NCBI RefSeq assembly: GCF_042660705.1
Contig: NZ_JBHSUQ010000001.1
DNA from: Undibacterium_A arcticum
GTDB taxonomy: Bacteria; Pseudomonadota; Gammaproteobacteria; Burkholderiales; Burkholderiaceae_D
DNA length: 64,000 nt
Direction: 5' to 3' (one strand)
Numbering within the stretch: position 1 is the stretch's first letter; every line of letters begins with the position of its first letter. The notes beneath the pieces are model-generated. The model was not told the origin of the DNA and ran no database searches. It saw nothing but the letters and a program-made list of their open reading frames with translations. Both the position numbers and the translations under genes were made by a program. Below, in pieces: positions 26,978-36,408 of this stretch.

Positions 26978-28395
26978 TTACGTGGGCAGGTTGACCGATT
27001 GCGTCGCACTGCGCCGATGGTAGAACCGGTTGAGCAACGGCGCCGTCATGCAAGTCGTGACGATCGCCATGATCACCAGGATGGTAAATAGCGCCGGTGT
27101 GATCACACCGATATCCAGACCGATACTCAGGATCACCAATTCCATCAAGCCGCGCGTATTCATCAGGATTCCCAGGGCGCCGGCATCGCGCCATGCGACG
27201 CCACTGGCACGCGCCGCCAGCGCCGCACCGCCGATCTTGCCGGCAACAGCTGCCGCGATGACCAACCCGCAGGCAATTAACGCATTGGATTGGCCGAGCA
27301 GGCGCATATCCGTGCGCAAGCCGGTAAATACAAAAAACAGCGGCAGCAGCATCACCATCGTAAAATCTTCCAGCCGCACGATCAGCTTTTCCGTCAGACC
27401 GATATTGCGCGGCGTGATGGCGCCTGCCAGAAATGCGCCGAACAATGCGTGAATGCCAAGCCATTCGGTTGCCAGCGCCGAGCATAGTACCAGCACCAGT
27501 ATCAGCGCCAGCCGATTGCGAGACAGTGCAGTGTCTTGTTTCTGCTGGAAGCAACGCGCAAGCACAGGACGCACCAACTTGAGCATGATCAGCACATACA
27601 GTGCCGCGGCACCCAGTGTGAGCGGCAACGATGCGAGCTGATGATCGGCTTTGACGATAATCACGACGGCGGCAAGGATCAGCCAGGCCGCGACATCGTT
27701 CAGTGCGGCGCAGGTCAGCGCTAGGGCGCCCAAACTGGTTCGGCTCAAACCTTGTTCTTTCAGGATATGCGCCAACACCGGAAATGCGGTAACGCTCATC
27801 GAGATACCGATGAACAGTGCGAAACCGGTAAAACCGACTTGCGCGGGACCGAAGTGCGGATAAAGCCAGACCGCAAGCAGCACCCCAACGCAAACGGCAG
27901 CGCGATGCTGGTCAGGCTAACCAGCACGGCGGTGCGCTTGCGTTCGCGCAGAACAGCGGGGTCCAGTTCAAGCCCGATCACAAACATGAATACGATCATC
28001 CCGAGCTGACTGATCGCCTGCAAAAATCCCAGGGTCTGCGGTGGAAACAGCAGGGTCGTCATTCCGGGCGCCAGGCTGCCGAGCAGGGTCGGCCCCAGCG
28101 CAATGCCGGCCGCCATTTCGCCCACCACCTGCGGCTGACCGATGCGACGGAACAGTTGCCCGGCCAATCGCGCACAGGTGATGATCATCGCCACCTGGGC
28201 CAGCAACAGAACCAGATTCGGCATTGCCGCAGGCGCCGGCAAGAGCTGTTTGAGGACGTTCGCGGTAGGCGCGACCGGTGGTCTGCCAAGACCAATTACC
28301 GCAAATATCAGCAACATCGGCAAGCCGATTAACAGCAGGTAGGCCAAAGTGGTACGGGAGTAAGCATTGAGGCGGGCGCGCGGCATATTGTCCAT
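26978..28395 (-). CDS. Kef-type K+/H+ or Na+/H+ antiporter (CPA2), frameshifted
   Basis: Two minus-strand frames together encode a CPA2 transporter of about 470 residues with a dozen hydrophobic segments and motifs VVGEMAAGIALGPTLLG, MFVIGLELDP and LNDVAAWLILA. The N-terminal part is in one frame (28395 down to about 27886) and the rest in another. The break falls at a C-run at 27883-27886 (plus strand); one extra base would restore ALGVLLAVWLYPHFGP. No C-terminal TrkA-N domain is present. It is convergent with the pigment locus. The break is more likely a sequence error than decay because both halves are intact. Confidence 0.83.
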
Positions 28396-28488
28396 GCATT
28401 AATTAGAATAATGGCGCGCAGTGTAACAGCCTGATACCGCCTGATAAACCGGCACATCATTAAACGGCCTGGGAATGTGGCAAAAGGC

Positions 28489-28517
28489 TTGTACGCATCG
28501 CAAAACTTCTTTATAAT
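28489..28517 (+). promoter_or_regulatory. Sigma-70 promoter of the tRNA-Val gene
   Basis: TTGTAC at 28489-28494 and a perfect TATAAT at 28512-28517 are separated by 17 bases, and the tRNA begins 10 bases after the -10 box. This is the clearest housekeeping promoter in the window. Confidence 0.8.
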
Positions 28518-28527
28518 TCTGTGCTTC

Positions 28528-28604
28528 GGGCGGTTAGTTCAGCTGGTTAGAATACTTGGTCGACATCCAAGGGGTCGGGGATTCGAATTCCTCACCGCCC
28601 ACCA
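28528..28604 (+). tRNA. tRNA-Val (GAC anticodon) with encoded CCA
   Basis: A 77-base cloverleaf folds well: acceptor GGGCGGT/ACCGCCC, D-stem GTTC/GAAT, anticodon stem CTTGG/CCAAG, T-arm GGGGA-TTCGAAT-TCCTC and a genomic CCA end. The seven-base anticodon loop reads TCGACAT, giving anticodon GAC (valine). Position 33, almost always U, is C here. The gene lies in front of thrS, with a strong promoter. Confidence 0.9.
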
Positions 28605-28808
28605 AGTTAACAATTTTCAGCTACATACACTCCAAAGCAATACCTGATTTGGTGAGCTGTTAATTAACAAGTAATTCGAAGTAATTCGAACTAACTTGAA
28701 GTAATTTGTTTTGTAAGAGCGAGAAAGGCACCCGGTTATGACACCGCGAACTAACACTCCAGTGTGTGAGCGACGCTAGTCGGGATCTTTTTCGTCATCA
28801 GAAAATGG
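28605..28808. other. tRNA-thrS intergenic spacer with short tandem repeats
   Basis: No gene is visible. The region contains a degenerate 10-base tandem array: GTAATTCGAA at 28671-28680 and 28681-28690, followed by CTAACTTGAA and GTAATTTGTT. It may serve as the trailer of the tRNA transcript and hold the thrS promoter. Confidence 0.5.
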
Positions 28809-28837
28809 AAAAAGCGCGGCTAGTCCGCGCTTTTTTT
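28809..28837 (+). terminator. Rho-independent terminator between tRNA-Val and thrS
   Basis: Arms AAAGCGCGG (28811-28819) and CCGCGCTTT (28825-28833) form a strong hairpin followed by a run of T. It would end the tRNA transcript or act as an attenuator about 70 bases before thrS. Confidence 0.8.
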
Positions 28838-28904
28838 CGTCCATACCTTTTATTTTTCGATCAGCACAATCCGGCTCTTTCACTCGGCCAACATGGAGAT
28901 CAAC

Positions 28905-30814
28905 ATGGTTTCAGTCCGACTTCCCGATGGTTCCCAACGCCAATTCGATGCGCCGGTCACCGTAGCGCAAGTCGCCGCCAGTATCGGCACCGGTTTGGCC
29001 AAAGCGGCGCTGGCCGGCAAGGTCGATGGCAAGGTGGTTGATACCTCCTATTTGATTGACCGGGATGTCGATTTGGCGATCGTCACGGACAAGGACGCCG
29101 ATGGCCTGGAAGTGATCCGCCATTCGACGGCACACTTGCTGGCATATGCAGTCAAGGAGCTGTTTCCCGATGCGCAGGTCACGATCGGGCCGGTGATCGA
29201 CAATGGGTTTTACTACGATTTCTCGTATAAGCGCCCGTTTACGCCGGAAGATTTGACCGCGATCGAAAAGAAGATGACGGATCTGGCCAAGAAGGATGAG
29301 CCGGTGACGCGCAAAGAATTGCCGCGCGACGAGGCGGTGGCGTATTTCAAGTCGATCGGCGAGGCCTACAAGGCCGAGATCATCGAATCGATCCCGCAGG
29401 ATCAGGCGGTGTCGCTCTATACCGAAGGCAAGTTCACCGATCTGTGCCGCGGCCCGCACGTGCCATCGACCGGCAAGCTCAAGGTGTTCAAGCTGATGAA
29501 GCTGGCCGGCGCCTACTGGCGCGGCGATTCCAAGAACGAGATGCTGCAGCGGGTCTACGGCACTGCCTGGGCCAAGAAAGAAGACCAGGAAGCTTACCTG
29601 CACATGCTGGAAGAAGCCGAAAAGCGCGACCATCGCAAGCTGGGACGTTCACTCGACCTGTTCCATATGCAGGAGGAAGCGCCGGGTCTGATTTTCTGGC
29701 ATCCGAAAGGCTGGATCGTTTGGCAGCAGGTCGAGCAGTACATGCGTCAGGTTTATCAGGACAACGGTTACCAGGAAGTGAAAGGGCCGCAAATCCTTGA
29801 CCGCAGCCTGTGGGAAAAATCGGGGCACTGGGAGAACTACAAGGACAACATGTTCACGACCGAATCTGAAAACCGGTCGTATGCGCTAAAGCCGATGAAT
29901 TGCCCCCGGCCACGTGCAAATTTTTCCGCTCCAATATGCACTCGTACCGCGAACTGCCGCTGCGCTATGGCGAGTTCGGCCAGTGCCATCGCAACGAGCC
30001 GTCCGGTTCGCTGCACGGCATCATGCGGGTGCGCGGCTTCACCCAGGACGACGGCCATATTTTCTGCACCGAAGACCAGGTTCTGGATGAATGCGTTGCC
30101 TATACCGCATTGTTGCAAAAAGTGTACGCAGATTTTGGTTTCACCGAAGTCATTTACAAGGTAGCCACGCGTCCAGATAAACGCGTCGGTTCGGACGAGG
30201 CCTGGGACAAGGCGGAGATTGCGCTGATCGAGTCGCTCAACCGGTCCGGCTGCGAGTTTGAAATCTCGCCGGGCGAGGGCGCTTTCTACGGTCCGAAGAT
30301 CGAATACACGCTGAAGGATGCGATCGGTCGCATGTGGCAGTGCGGCACCATGCAGGTTGATTTTTCGATGCCGATGCGCCTCGGGGCGGAATATGTAGCA
30401 GAAGACAACACCCGCAAGATTCCGGTCATGCTGCACCGCGCGATCCTCGGTTCGCTCGAACGCTTCATCGGCATGTTGCTGGAAAATCATGCCGGCGCGC
30501 TGCCGTTGTGGCTGGCGCCGGTGCAGATTGTGGTCCTGAACATCTCGGATGCGCAGGCCGACTATGCGCAAAATATTGCACAAAACCTGAAGAAACAAGG
30601 GTTTAGGGTCCACGCCGATTTGCGTAACGAGAAAATAACCTATAAAATACGCGAGCATTCCGTTCAAAAATTGCCTTACATCCTCGTTGTCGGGGATAAG
30701 GAAAGGGATGCGAATACGGTGGCCGTGCGTGCGCGAGGCAATGTCGATCTGGGCGTGATGTCGATCGACACACTGGTTGAGCGGCTCAGCAATGAGCTGG
30801 CAACCAGAGCCTGA
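28905..30814 (+). CDS. thrS: Threonyl-tRNA synthetase, apparent frameshift
   Basis: The start at 28905 is chosen over 28893 because GGAG lies just upstream of it. The product would be about 635 residues: TGS domain, HXXXH editing site (HSTAHLLAYA), then class II catalytic domain with motif 2 (CHRNEPSGSLHGIMRVRGFTQDD split over frames) and the anticodon-binding domain (VVLNISDAQADYAQNIA). The frame shifts at about 29903-29925: a C-run (five C) and a T-run (five T) each appear one base too long, and removing one from each gives CPGHVQIF and then FRSNMHSYREL. Since thrS is essential and everything else is intact, sequence error is the simplest explanation. Confidence 0.93.
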
Positions 30815-30871
30815 ACGGGGAAGCCCGAGCGTCGAAGCACGGCCTAATCATTTGATTTAAAGGAAACTGCA

Positions 30872-31393
30872 ATAGCTACTGACAAGTCGCATCGCATCAA
30901 TGGCGAAATTACCGCTCCCGAAATGCGTTTGAGCGGGGTTGATAACGAACCGCTCGGCATCGTGAGTCTGGCAGACGCATTCCGCCTGGCGGAAGAAGCC
31001 AACGTGGACCTGGTTGAAATTGCGCCGACCGCACAACCGCCGGTATGCCGTTTGATGGATTACGGCAAGTTCAAGTATTCCGAGCAGAAAAAGGCCCACG
31101 AAGCCAAGCTGAAACAGAAGATCATCCTGGTCAAGGAAGTTAAATTCCGGCCAGGTACGGATGATGGCGATTACAACATCAAGTTGCGCAATCTGGTCAA
31201 GTTTCTGGAAGATGGCGACAAAACCAAGATCACCTTGCGTTTTCGCGGTCGTGAGATGGCGCACCAGGATATCGGTTTTCGGATGCTGGAGCGCTTGAAG
31301 GCCGATCTGGAACCGTTTGGACAGGTCGAGCAGTTTCCGAAGATGGAAGGCCGCCAGATGATCATGGTGCTGGCGCCGAAGAAGAAGAAATAA
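30872..31393 (+). CDS. infC: Translation initiation factor IF-3 with an AUA start codon
   Basis: The coding frame is open from ATA at 30872, preceded by AAAGGAA with proper spacing. Translation from there gives (M)ATDKSHRINGEITAPEMRLS, the normal IF3 N-terminus, and a total length of 173 residues, right for the family. The first ATG (30923) would remove 17 conserved residues. IF3 genes usually use rare AUU-type starts to allow feedback by IF3; here the rare codon is AUA. The N-domain, Lys-rich linker (KKAHEAKLKQK) and C-domain (RFRGREMAHQDIG) are complete. It begins the infC-rpmI-rplT ribosomal operon. Confidence 0.95.
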   Translation: MATDKSHRINGEITAPEMRLSGVDNEPLGIVSLADAFRLAEEANVDLVEIAPTAQPPVCRLMDYGKFKYSEQKKAHEAKLKQKIILVKEVKFRPGTDDGDYNIKLRNLVKFLEDGDKTKITLRFRGREMAHQDIGFRMLERLKADLEPFGQVEQFPKMEGRQMIMVLAPKKKK

Positions 31394-31402
31394 GATTTGC
31401 GC

Positions 31403-31456
31403 GATCCATCCAGCAATGGATGGGTCATGCAACAGCAGTCGACTCGATTCGACTGC
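31403..31456 (+). promoter_or_regulatory. Two hairpins in the infC-rpmI spacer
   Basis: Hairpin 1 pairs 403-411 with 418-426 (GATCCATCC with GGATGGGTC, one wobble); hairpin 2 pairs GCAGTCGA (31435-31442) with TCGACTGC (31449-31456). No T-run of terminator quality follows. They may be RNA structures for L20-type autoregulation or processing; this is inferred from location. Confidence 0.4.
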
Positions 31457-31546
31457 TTAATAAGTGAGAGCAGGCATCCAAGCGTAACGACAAGTTGCCA
31501 CCTGCAATCATGCTAAAAATGGAGCTGTCCACAGGACAGATTTGCT

Positions 31547-31744
31547 ATGCCTAAAATGAAGACAAAGAGCTCTGCAAAGAAGCGCTTTCGTGTACGTCCA
31601 GGTGGAACGGTTAAATGCGGCCACGCTTTCAAGCGCCACATTCTGACCAAGAAGACCACCAAAAACAAACGTCAACTGCGCGGCATCACCAACGTTCACG
31701 CAAGTGACGTGGTGTCGGTCATGCGCATGATGCCGAACGCTTAA
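31547..31744 (+). CDS. rpmI: 50S ribosomal protein L35
   Basis: A 65-residue basic protein with the L35 pattern MPKMKTKSSAKKRFRVRPGG and ITNVHASD near the end. It lies between infC and rplT as in most bacteria and is part of the large ribosomal subunit. The spacing to rplT is 27 bases. Confidence 0.96.
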   Translation: MPKMKTKSSAKKRFRVRPGGTVKCGHAFKRHILTKKTTKNKRQLRGITNVHASDVVSVMRMMPNA

Positions 31745-31771
31745 TCTCACACTCAATATCAAGGAGTTACT

Positions 31772-32131
31772 ATGCCAAGAGTAAAACGTGGGGTTACAGC
31801 GCGAGCCCGTCATAAAAAAGTTCTCGACCAGGCCAAAGGCTATCGTGGTCGTCGCAGCAAGGTCTATCGTGTTGCCAAGCAAGCGGTTATGCGCGCTGGT
31901 CAATACGCTTACCGCGATCGTCGTAACAAGAAGCGCGTATTCCGTGCACTGTGGATCACGCGTATCAATGCAGCGTCGCGTGAACATGGCATGACCTACA
32001 GCGTGTTCATGAACGGCCTGAAAAAAGCGTCGATCGAACTGGACCGCAAGGTTCTGGCCGATATGGCAGTGATGGACAAGCCTGCTTTTGCAGCGATTGT
32101 CAATCGCGTGAAAGCCACTATCGCTGCTTGA
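31772..32131 (+). CDS. rplT: 50S ribosomal protein L20
   Basis: A 119-residue highly basic protein, MPRVKRGVTARARHKK at the start and the conserved YRDRRNKKRVFRALWI in the middle. AAGGAGT precedes the ATG at good distance. L20 binds 23S rRNA and, in other bacteria, represses its own operon. It ends the ribosomal part before pheST. Confidence 0.97.
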   Translation: MPRVKRGVTARARHKKVLDQAKGYRGRRSKVYRVAKQAVMRAGQYAYRDRRNKKRVFRALWITRINAASREHGMTYSVFMNGLKKASIELDRKVLADMAVMDKPAFAAIVNRVKATIAA

Positions 32132-32193
32132 CGCTTGTGATTGACTGCAGTGATTGACTGCGCTGCTTTCGGGTGGCGTGGCAAAAAATAGAG

Positions 32194-32229
32194 CGGGGCA
32201 GAGGTCGATACCTGTGCCCCGTTTTTATT
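32194..32229 (+). terminator. Terminator or attenuator before pheST
   Basis: Twelve-base arms CGGGGCAGAGGT and ACCTGTGCCCCG (one mismatch) with loop CGAT are followed by TTTTTATTT. It ends the infC-rpmI-rplT transcript or acts as an attenuator 67 bases before pheS. Confidence 0.78.
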
Positions 32230-32295
32230 TACTGCTTCCTGCATTCACCTTCCTGTTTTGGCTTTTCTTCTCAGAGCGACAAAGCGCAAAAACGC

Positions 32296-33311
32296 ATGAA
32301 TTCATTAGAACAACTAGTAAGCCAGGCACAGGCCGATTTCCTTGCTGCGGATGATGCCGCCACGCTGGAAAACGCCAAAGCCCGTTATCTCGGCAAGACC
32401 GGTCAGATCACCGAGCAGATGAAGGGCCTCGGCAAGCTGGCGCCCGATGAGCGCAAGGCGCAGGGCGCCATCATCAATGTTGCCAAGGAACAGATCGAAT
32501 CAGCCCTCAACGCGCGCCGCGATGCGCTGGCGGATGCACAGTTGCAGATGCGCCTGAACGCCGAAGCGATCGACGTCAGCCTGCCGGGCCGTGGCCGTGG
32601 CAAAGGCGGCATCCATCCGGTGATGCGCACCTGGCAGCGCGTCGAGGAGATTTTTCGCTCGATTGGTTTTGATGTGGCCGATGGTCCCGAGATCGAAACC
32701 GACTGGACCAATTTCACCGCATTGAACAGCCCGGAAAATCATCCGGCGCGTTCGATGCAGGACACTTTCTACGTCGACGGCAAAGACAGCGACGGCAAGC
32801 AGCTGTTGTTGCGCACCCATACCAGCCCGATGCAGGTGCGCTATGCACGCATGCACCAGCCGCCGATCAAGGTCATCGCGCCGGGACGCACCTACCGCGT
32901 TGACAGCGATGCGACCCATTCGCCGATGTTCCATCAGGTCGAAGGCCTGTGGATTGCCGAAGACATCAGCTTCGCCGATCTGAAGGGCGTGTACCTGAAT
33001 TTCGTCAAAGCCTTCTTTGAAACCGATGATCTGCAAGTGCGCTTTCGTCCGTCCTATTTCCGTTCACCGAGCCGTCTGCAGAAATCGACATCGCCTTCGG
33101 CAGCGGCCCGCTGAAAGGACGCTGGCTGGAGGTCTCCGGTTCCGGCCAGGTGCACCCGTCGGTGGTGCGCAATATGGGTCTGGATCCGGAACAATACATC
33201 GGTTTTGCTTTCGGCTCCGGACTCGAGCGCCTGACGATGCTGCGCTATGGCATCAACGACTTGCGCCTGTTTTACGAAGGTGACCTGCGCTTCCTGAAAC
33301 AATTTAATTAA
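32296..33311 (+). CDS. pheS: Phenylalanyl-tRNA synthetase alpha subunit, apparent frameshift
   Basis: The product (about 338 residues) has the coiled-coil N-terminus (MNSLEQLVSQAQADF) and class II catalytic core (HPVMRTWQRVEEIFRSIGF, RTHTSPMQVRYA, then FGSGPLKGRWLEVSGSG and GFAFGSGLERLTMLRYGIND). The frame breaks near 33058-33062, where TATTTCCGTTCACC lacks one C; adding it restores SYFPFTEPSAEIDIAFGSGP. The downstream part ends at 33311. A single missing base in a short C-run of an essential gene points to sequence error. It forms the pheS-pheT pair; the PheST enzyme is an alpha2-beta2 tetramer. Confidence 0.92.
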
Positions 33312-33371
33312 GCAACTTAGTTAAGCAACTTAATTAAGCAACTTAGTTAAAAATTCAGCTAAGCAACTCAA
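33308..33371. repeat. 13-bp tandem repeat at the pheS-pheT junction
   Basis: Three units of TTAAGCAACTTAG/A (33308-33320, 33321-33333, 33334-33346) are followed by a degenerate stretch and a variant CTAAGCAACTCAA. The array begins at the pheS stop codon and fills half of the spacer before pheT. It has stop codons in several frames and may vary in copy number. Confidence 0.8.
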
Positions 33372-33452
33372 TTGAAACACGCCGTATCCGACCCGCGCGC
33401 GCAACTCTGAGCGGCGCGTCCGATATGCATTTTGTGGCAGAAGGCTTTAACC

Positions 33453-35882
33453 ATGCAATTCTCCGAAAACTGGCTCCGCACCATGGTCGATCCGAAGATG
33501 ACTTCGGACGAATTGGCGCATTTGCTGACCATGTCCGGTCTCGAAGTGGAAGAGGTGGAGCCAGTCGCGCCGCCGTTCTCCAACGTTGTCGTCGCGAAAG
33601 TACTTGAGATCGCGAAGCATCCCAACGCCGATCGGCTCAACGTGTGCCAGGTCGATGCCGGCACCGGCACGATCCTGAACATCGTGTGCGGCGCGCCCAA
33701 TGTACGCGCCGGCATGAAAGTGGTGTGTGCGATGGCCGGTGCGGTACTGCCGCCGGGTGACGATGGCAAGCCGTTCGAGATTAAGGTTGGCCAACTGCGC
33801 GGCGTCGAATCGCAAGGCATGCTGTGCTCGGCACGCGAGTTGAAGCTGTCGGAAGATCACGGCGGTCTGATGGATCTGCCGCAGGATGCGCCGGTTGGCC
33901 AGAATTTTCGCGACTATTACGCGCTGAACGATCTCAAGTTCACGATCAAGCTGACCCCCAACAAGGCGGATTGTCTGTCGGTACTCGGGGTGGCGCGCGA
34001 AGTGTCGGCGCTGACCGGTTCGGCGTTGAAGATGCCGCAGTACAAAGCGGTGCCGGTGACGATACAGGACCAGCTGCCGGTGAAAATTTCGGCGCCGGAC
34101 CTGTGTGGCCGATTTTCCGGGCGCATCATTCGCAATCTGAACGCGAAAGCGCAGACGCCGGACTGGATGAAGCGTCGTCTCGAGCGCAGCGGCCAGCGGC
34201 CGGTGTCGGCGCTGGTTGACATTTCCAACTATGTGATGCTGGAATTAGGGCGCCCGAGCCATGTATTCGACCTCGCCAAAATCCGTGGCGGGCTGGACGT
34301 GCGCTGGGGCCGGGCCGGCGAATCGATAAAATTGCTGAATGGCAATACGGTCGAGGTCGATGACTGGGTCGGCGTGATCGCGGCCGATAGCCAGATCGAA
34401 TCGCTGGCCGGCATCATGGGCGGCGATTGCACCGCGGTAACGCTCGACACCCAGGACATCTATCTGGAAGCCGCGTTCTGGTGGCCGAATGCGATTCAGG
34501 GCCGTGCCCGTCGCTACAATTTTTCGACCGATGCGGCGCATCGCTTCGAACGTGGTGTTGACTATGCCACGACGGTCGAGCATCTCGAGCGTATCACCGC
34601 ATTGATCGTTGAAATCTGCGGCGAGAAGGATACCATCGCGGTCGGGCCGATCGACGATCACATCGTCAACCTGCCGCAACGCCATCCGGTAACGCTGCGC
34701 ACCGCGCGTGCAGTCAAGGTGATCGGCGTGGCTTTGAACGACGAACAGATTGCCGATATCTTCACCCGGCTCGGCCTCGGCTTTACGCAGCAGCACGGCG
34801 TGTTTGTGGTGACGCCGCCATCGTATCGCTTCGATATCGAGATCGAGGAGGATCTGATCGAGGAAATCGCGCGCGTTTACGGCTTTGAAAACATCCCGGC
34901 GCTGGCGCCGGTGGCGCCGAATGCGATGCTGATCGCGCCGGAACACCACCGCTCGCTGTTTTCGATCCGGCATCAGATTGCCGATCTGGATTATCAGGAA
35001 GTGGTCAATTACAGCTTTGTCGAAGCTGCCTGGGAAGCCGATTTCGCAGGCAATGCGAATCCGGTCAAATTGCTCAACCCGATTGCCAGCCAGATGAGCG
35101 TGATGCGTTCGTCGCTGGTCGGCAGTCTGGTCGCGAACGTGCGCTATAACCTCAATCGCAAGCTCAACCGGATCCGGGTATTTGAAATCGGTGCGATTTA
35201 TATGCACGATGCGCAGGTGCAGGACGGTCCTCTGTCGGTGGCCGGTTATCGCCAGCCGAAGCGTCTGGCTGCGCTGGCCTACGGCCCGCTGGTGGATGAG
35301 CAATGGGGGCAGGACAGCCGTAATGTCGACTTTTTCGATGTCAAGGCCGATCTGGAAGCGCTGTTTGCACCGCAGCCGCTGCGTTTCGTCAAGTGCGCGC
35401 ATCCGGCCCTGCATCCGGGACGTGCGGCGCAGGTAGAACTCGACGGCAAGATCATTGGCTTCATCGGCGAGCTGCATCCGCGTTGGCAGCAGAAATACGA
35501 CCTGCCGCTGGCACCTGTAGTATTCGAAGTGGACAGCGACGCCTTGCAGCAGCGTGAGTTGCCAGTGCATCATGACATTTCGAAGTTCCAGGCGGTCACG
35601 CGCGATCTTGCACTGGTGGTCAAACAGGGTGTCGCCGGGCAGGAATTGATCGATGTTTTCGTTGCTGAAAAAGAAATAAATCCTGTATGTAACATCATGC
35701 AAGCCATTGTTTTATTTGATGAATATCGTGGCAGGGGTCTGGAAAGTGACGAAAAAAGTCTTGCTTTCCGCTTTACCTTGCAAGATACTCAAAGCACCCT
35801 GCACGACGATGCGGTGGACGCTGCAATGGCCGCGCTGGTCGCTGCAGCGGCTGCAAAGGTCGGCGCGCGGTTGCGGAGCTAG
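33453..35882 (+). CDS. pheT: Phenylalanyl-tRNA synthetase beta subunit
   Basis: An 809-residue beta subunit with an N-terminal tRNA-binding OB domain (about 40-150), B3/B4 editing domain, B5 domain, the core synthetase-like domain (RYNFSTDAAHRFERGVDY) and a C-terminal ferredoxin-fold anticodon-binding domain (HHDISKFQAVTRDLALVVK). The start at 33453 gives the usual MQFSENWLRTMVDP; the frame opens at 33432 without support. The frame is intact. It is translated after pheS, and the downstream ihfA follows by 50 bases, the usual order in proteobacteria. Confidence 0.96.
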   Translation: MQFSENWLRTMVDPKMTSDELAHLLTMSGLEVEEVEPVAPPFSNVVVAKVLEIAKHPNADRLNVCQVDAGTGTILNIVCGAPNVRAGMKVVCAMAGAVLPPGDDGKPFEIKVGQLRGVESQGMLCSARELKLSEDHGGLMDLPQDAPVGQNFRDYYALNDLKFTIKLTPNKADCLSVLGVAREVSALTGSALKMPQYKAVPVTIQDQLPVKISAPDLCGRFSGRIIRNLNAKAQTPDWMKRRLERSGQRPVSALVDISNYVMLELGRPSHVFDLAKIRGGLDVRWGRAGESIKLLNGNTVEVDDWVGVIAADSQIESLAGIMGGDCTAVTLDTQDIYLEAAFWWPNAIQGRARRYNFSTDAAHRFERGVDYATTVEHLERITALIVEICGEKDTIAVGPIDDHIVNLPQRHPVTLRTARAVKVIGVALNDEQIADIFTRLGLGFTQQHGVFVVTPPSYRFDIEIEEDLIEEIARVYGFENIPALAPVAPNAMLIAPEHHRSLFSIRHQIADLDYQEVVNYSFVEAAWEADFAGNANPVKLLNPIASQMSVMRSSLVGSLVANVRYNLNRKLNRIRVFEIGAIYMHDAQVQDGPLSVAGYRQPKRLAALAYGPLVDEQWGQDSRNVDFFDVKADLEALFAPQPLRFVKCAHPALHPGRAAQVELDGKIIGFIGELHPRWQQKYDLPLAPVVFEVDSDALQQRELPVHHDISKFQAVTRDLALVVKQGVAGQELIDVFVAEKEINPVCNIMQAIVLFDEYRGRGLESDEKSLAFRFTLQDTQSTLHDDAVDAAMAALVAAAAAKVGARLRS

Positions 35883-35932
35883 GCAGTTGGCAAGCCCGCA
35901 AACAAGTTACAAGTTAGTCATGTAAAGGCGTT

Positions 35933-36400
35933 ATGAACGAATCAATGCTGCCACAAGAGGATATCAGCCAGGACGGACGCAGAGCCATGAATGACGTGAA
36001 TTCGCTTGAACTGCAGTCCATGCTGAGCGCTGATCTGGACCGTGCGATGCTCCAGGCCAAGGCAAGGTCGCAGGCCGAAAAGGACCTGCCGACCCTGACC
36101 AAGGCCGAACTGGCGGAATTATTGTTCGAGCAAGTCGGTTTGAACAAGCGCGAAGCCAAGGACATGGTCGAAACATTTTTCGATGAAATTCGCAATGCCC
36201 TGGAACGCGGCGAAGCGGTCAAACTGTCTGGATTCGGCAATTTCCAGTTGCGCGACAAGCCGCAACGTCCCGGTCGCAATCCGAAGACCGGCGAAGAAAT
36301 CCCGATCACCGCACGGCGTGTCGTGACCTTCCATGCCAGCCAGAAGTTGAAGGCGATGGTCGAGGATGCCAGTAACAAACCGCTGGCTCGCGCAGCCTAA
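35933..36400 (+). CDS. ihfA: Integration host factor alpha subunit with N-terminal extension
   Basis: The C-terminal ~100 residues are typical IhfA: LTKAELAELLFEQVGLNKREAKDMVETFFDEI and the DNA-intercalating beta arm PGRNPKTGEEIPITARRVVTFHAS. The frame starts at 35933 after AAAGG, giving 155 residues with a ~50-residue extension; a start at 35987 (MNDVNSLELQ) is possible but has a weaker ribosome site. IHF bends DNA as a heterodimer with IhfB. It follows pheT and overlaps the region of the MerR-type gene, which begins 8 bases downstream. Confidence 0.93.
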   Translation: MNESMLPQEDISQDGRRAMNDVNSLELQSMLSADLDRAMLQAKARSQAEKDLPTLTKAELAELLFEQVGLNKREAKDMVETFFDEIRNALERGEAVKLSGFGNFQLRDKPQRPGRNPKTGEEIPITARRVVTFHASQKLKAMVEDASNKPLARAA

Positions 36401-36408
36401 GCCGACGC

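Noticed and set aside
29900..30814. Second half of thrS as an independent gene
   Set aside because: It lacks a ribosome site and continues the catalytic domain of the preceding frame; it is the same gene across an indel.
32154..32354. Phe-rich open frame (RFYLLLPAFTFLFWLFF) before pheS, resembling a pheM-type leader peptide
   Set aside because: The Phe-rich part lies after the terminator hairpin rather than before it, and the local T-rich DNA alone would give many Phe codons. A leader-peptide attenuator is not supported.
34245..35702. 485-codon minus-strand open frame opposite pheT
   Set aside because: Antisense shadow without motif or start signals.
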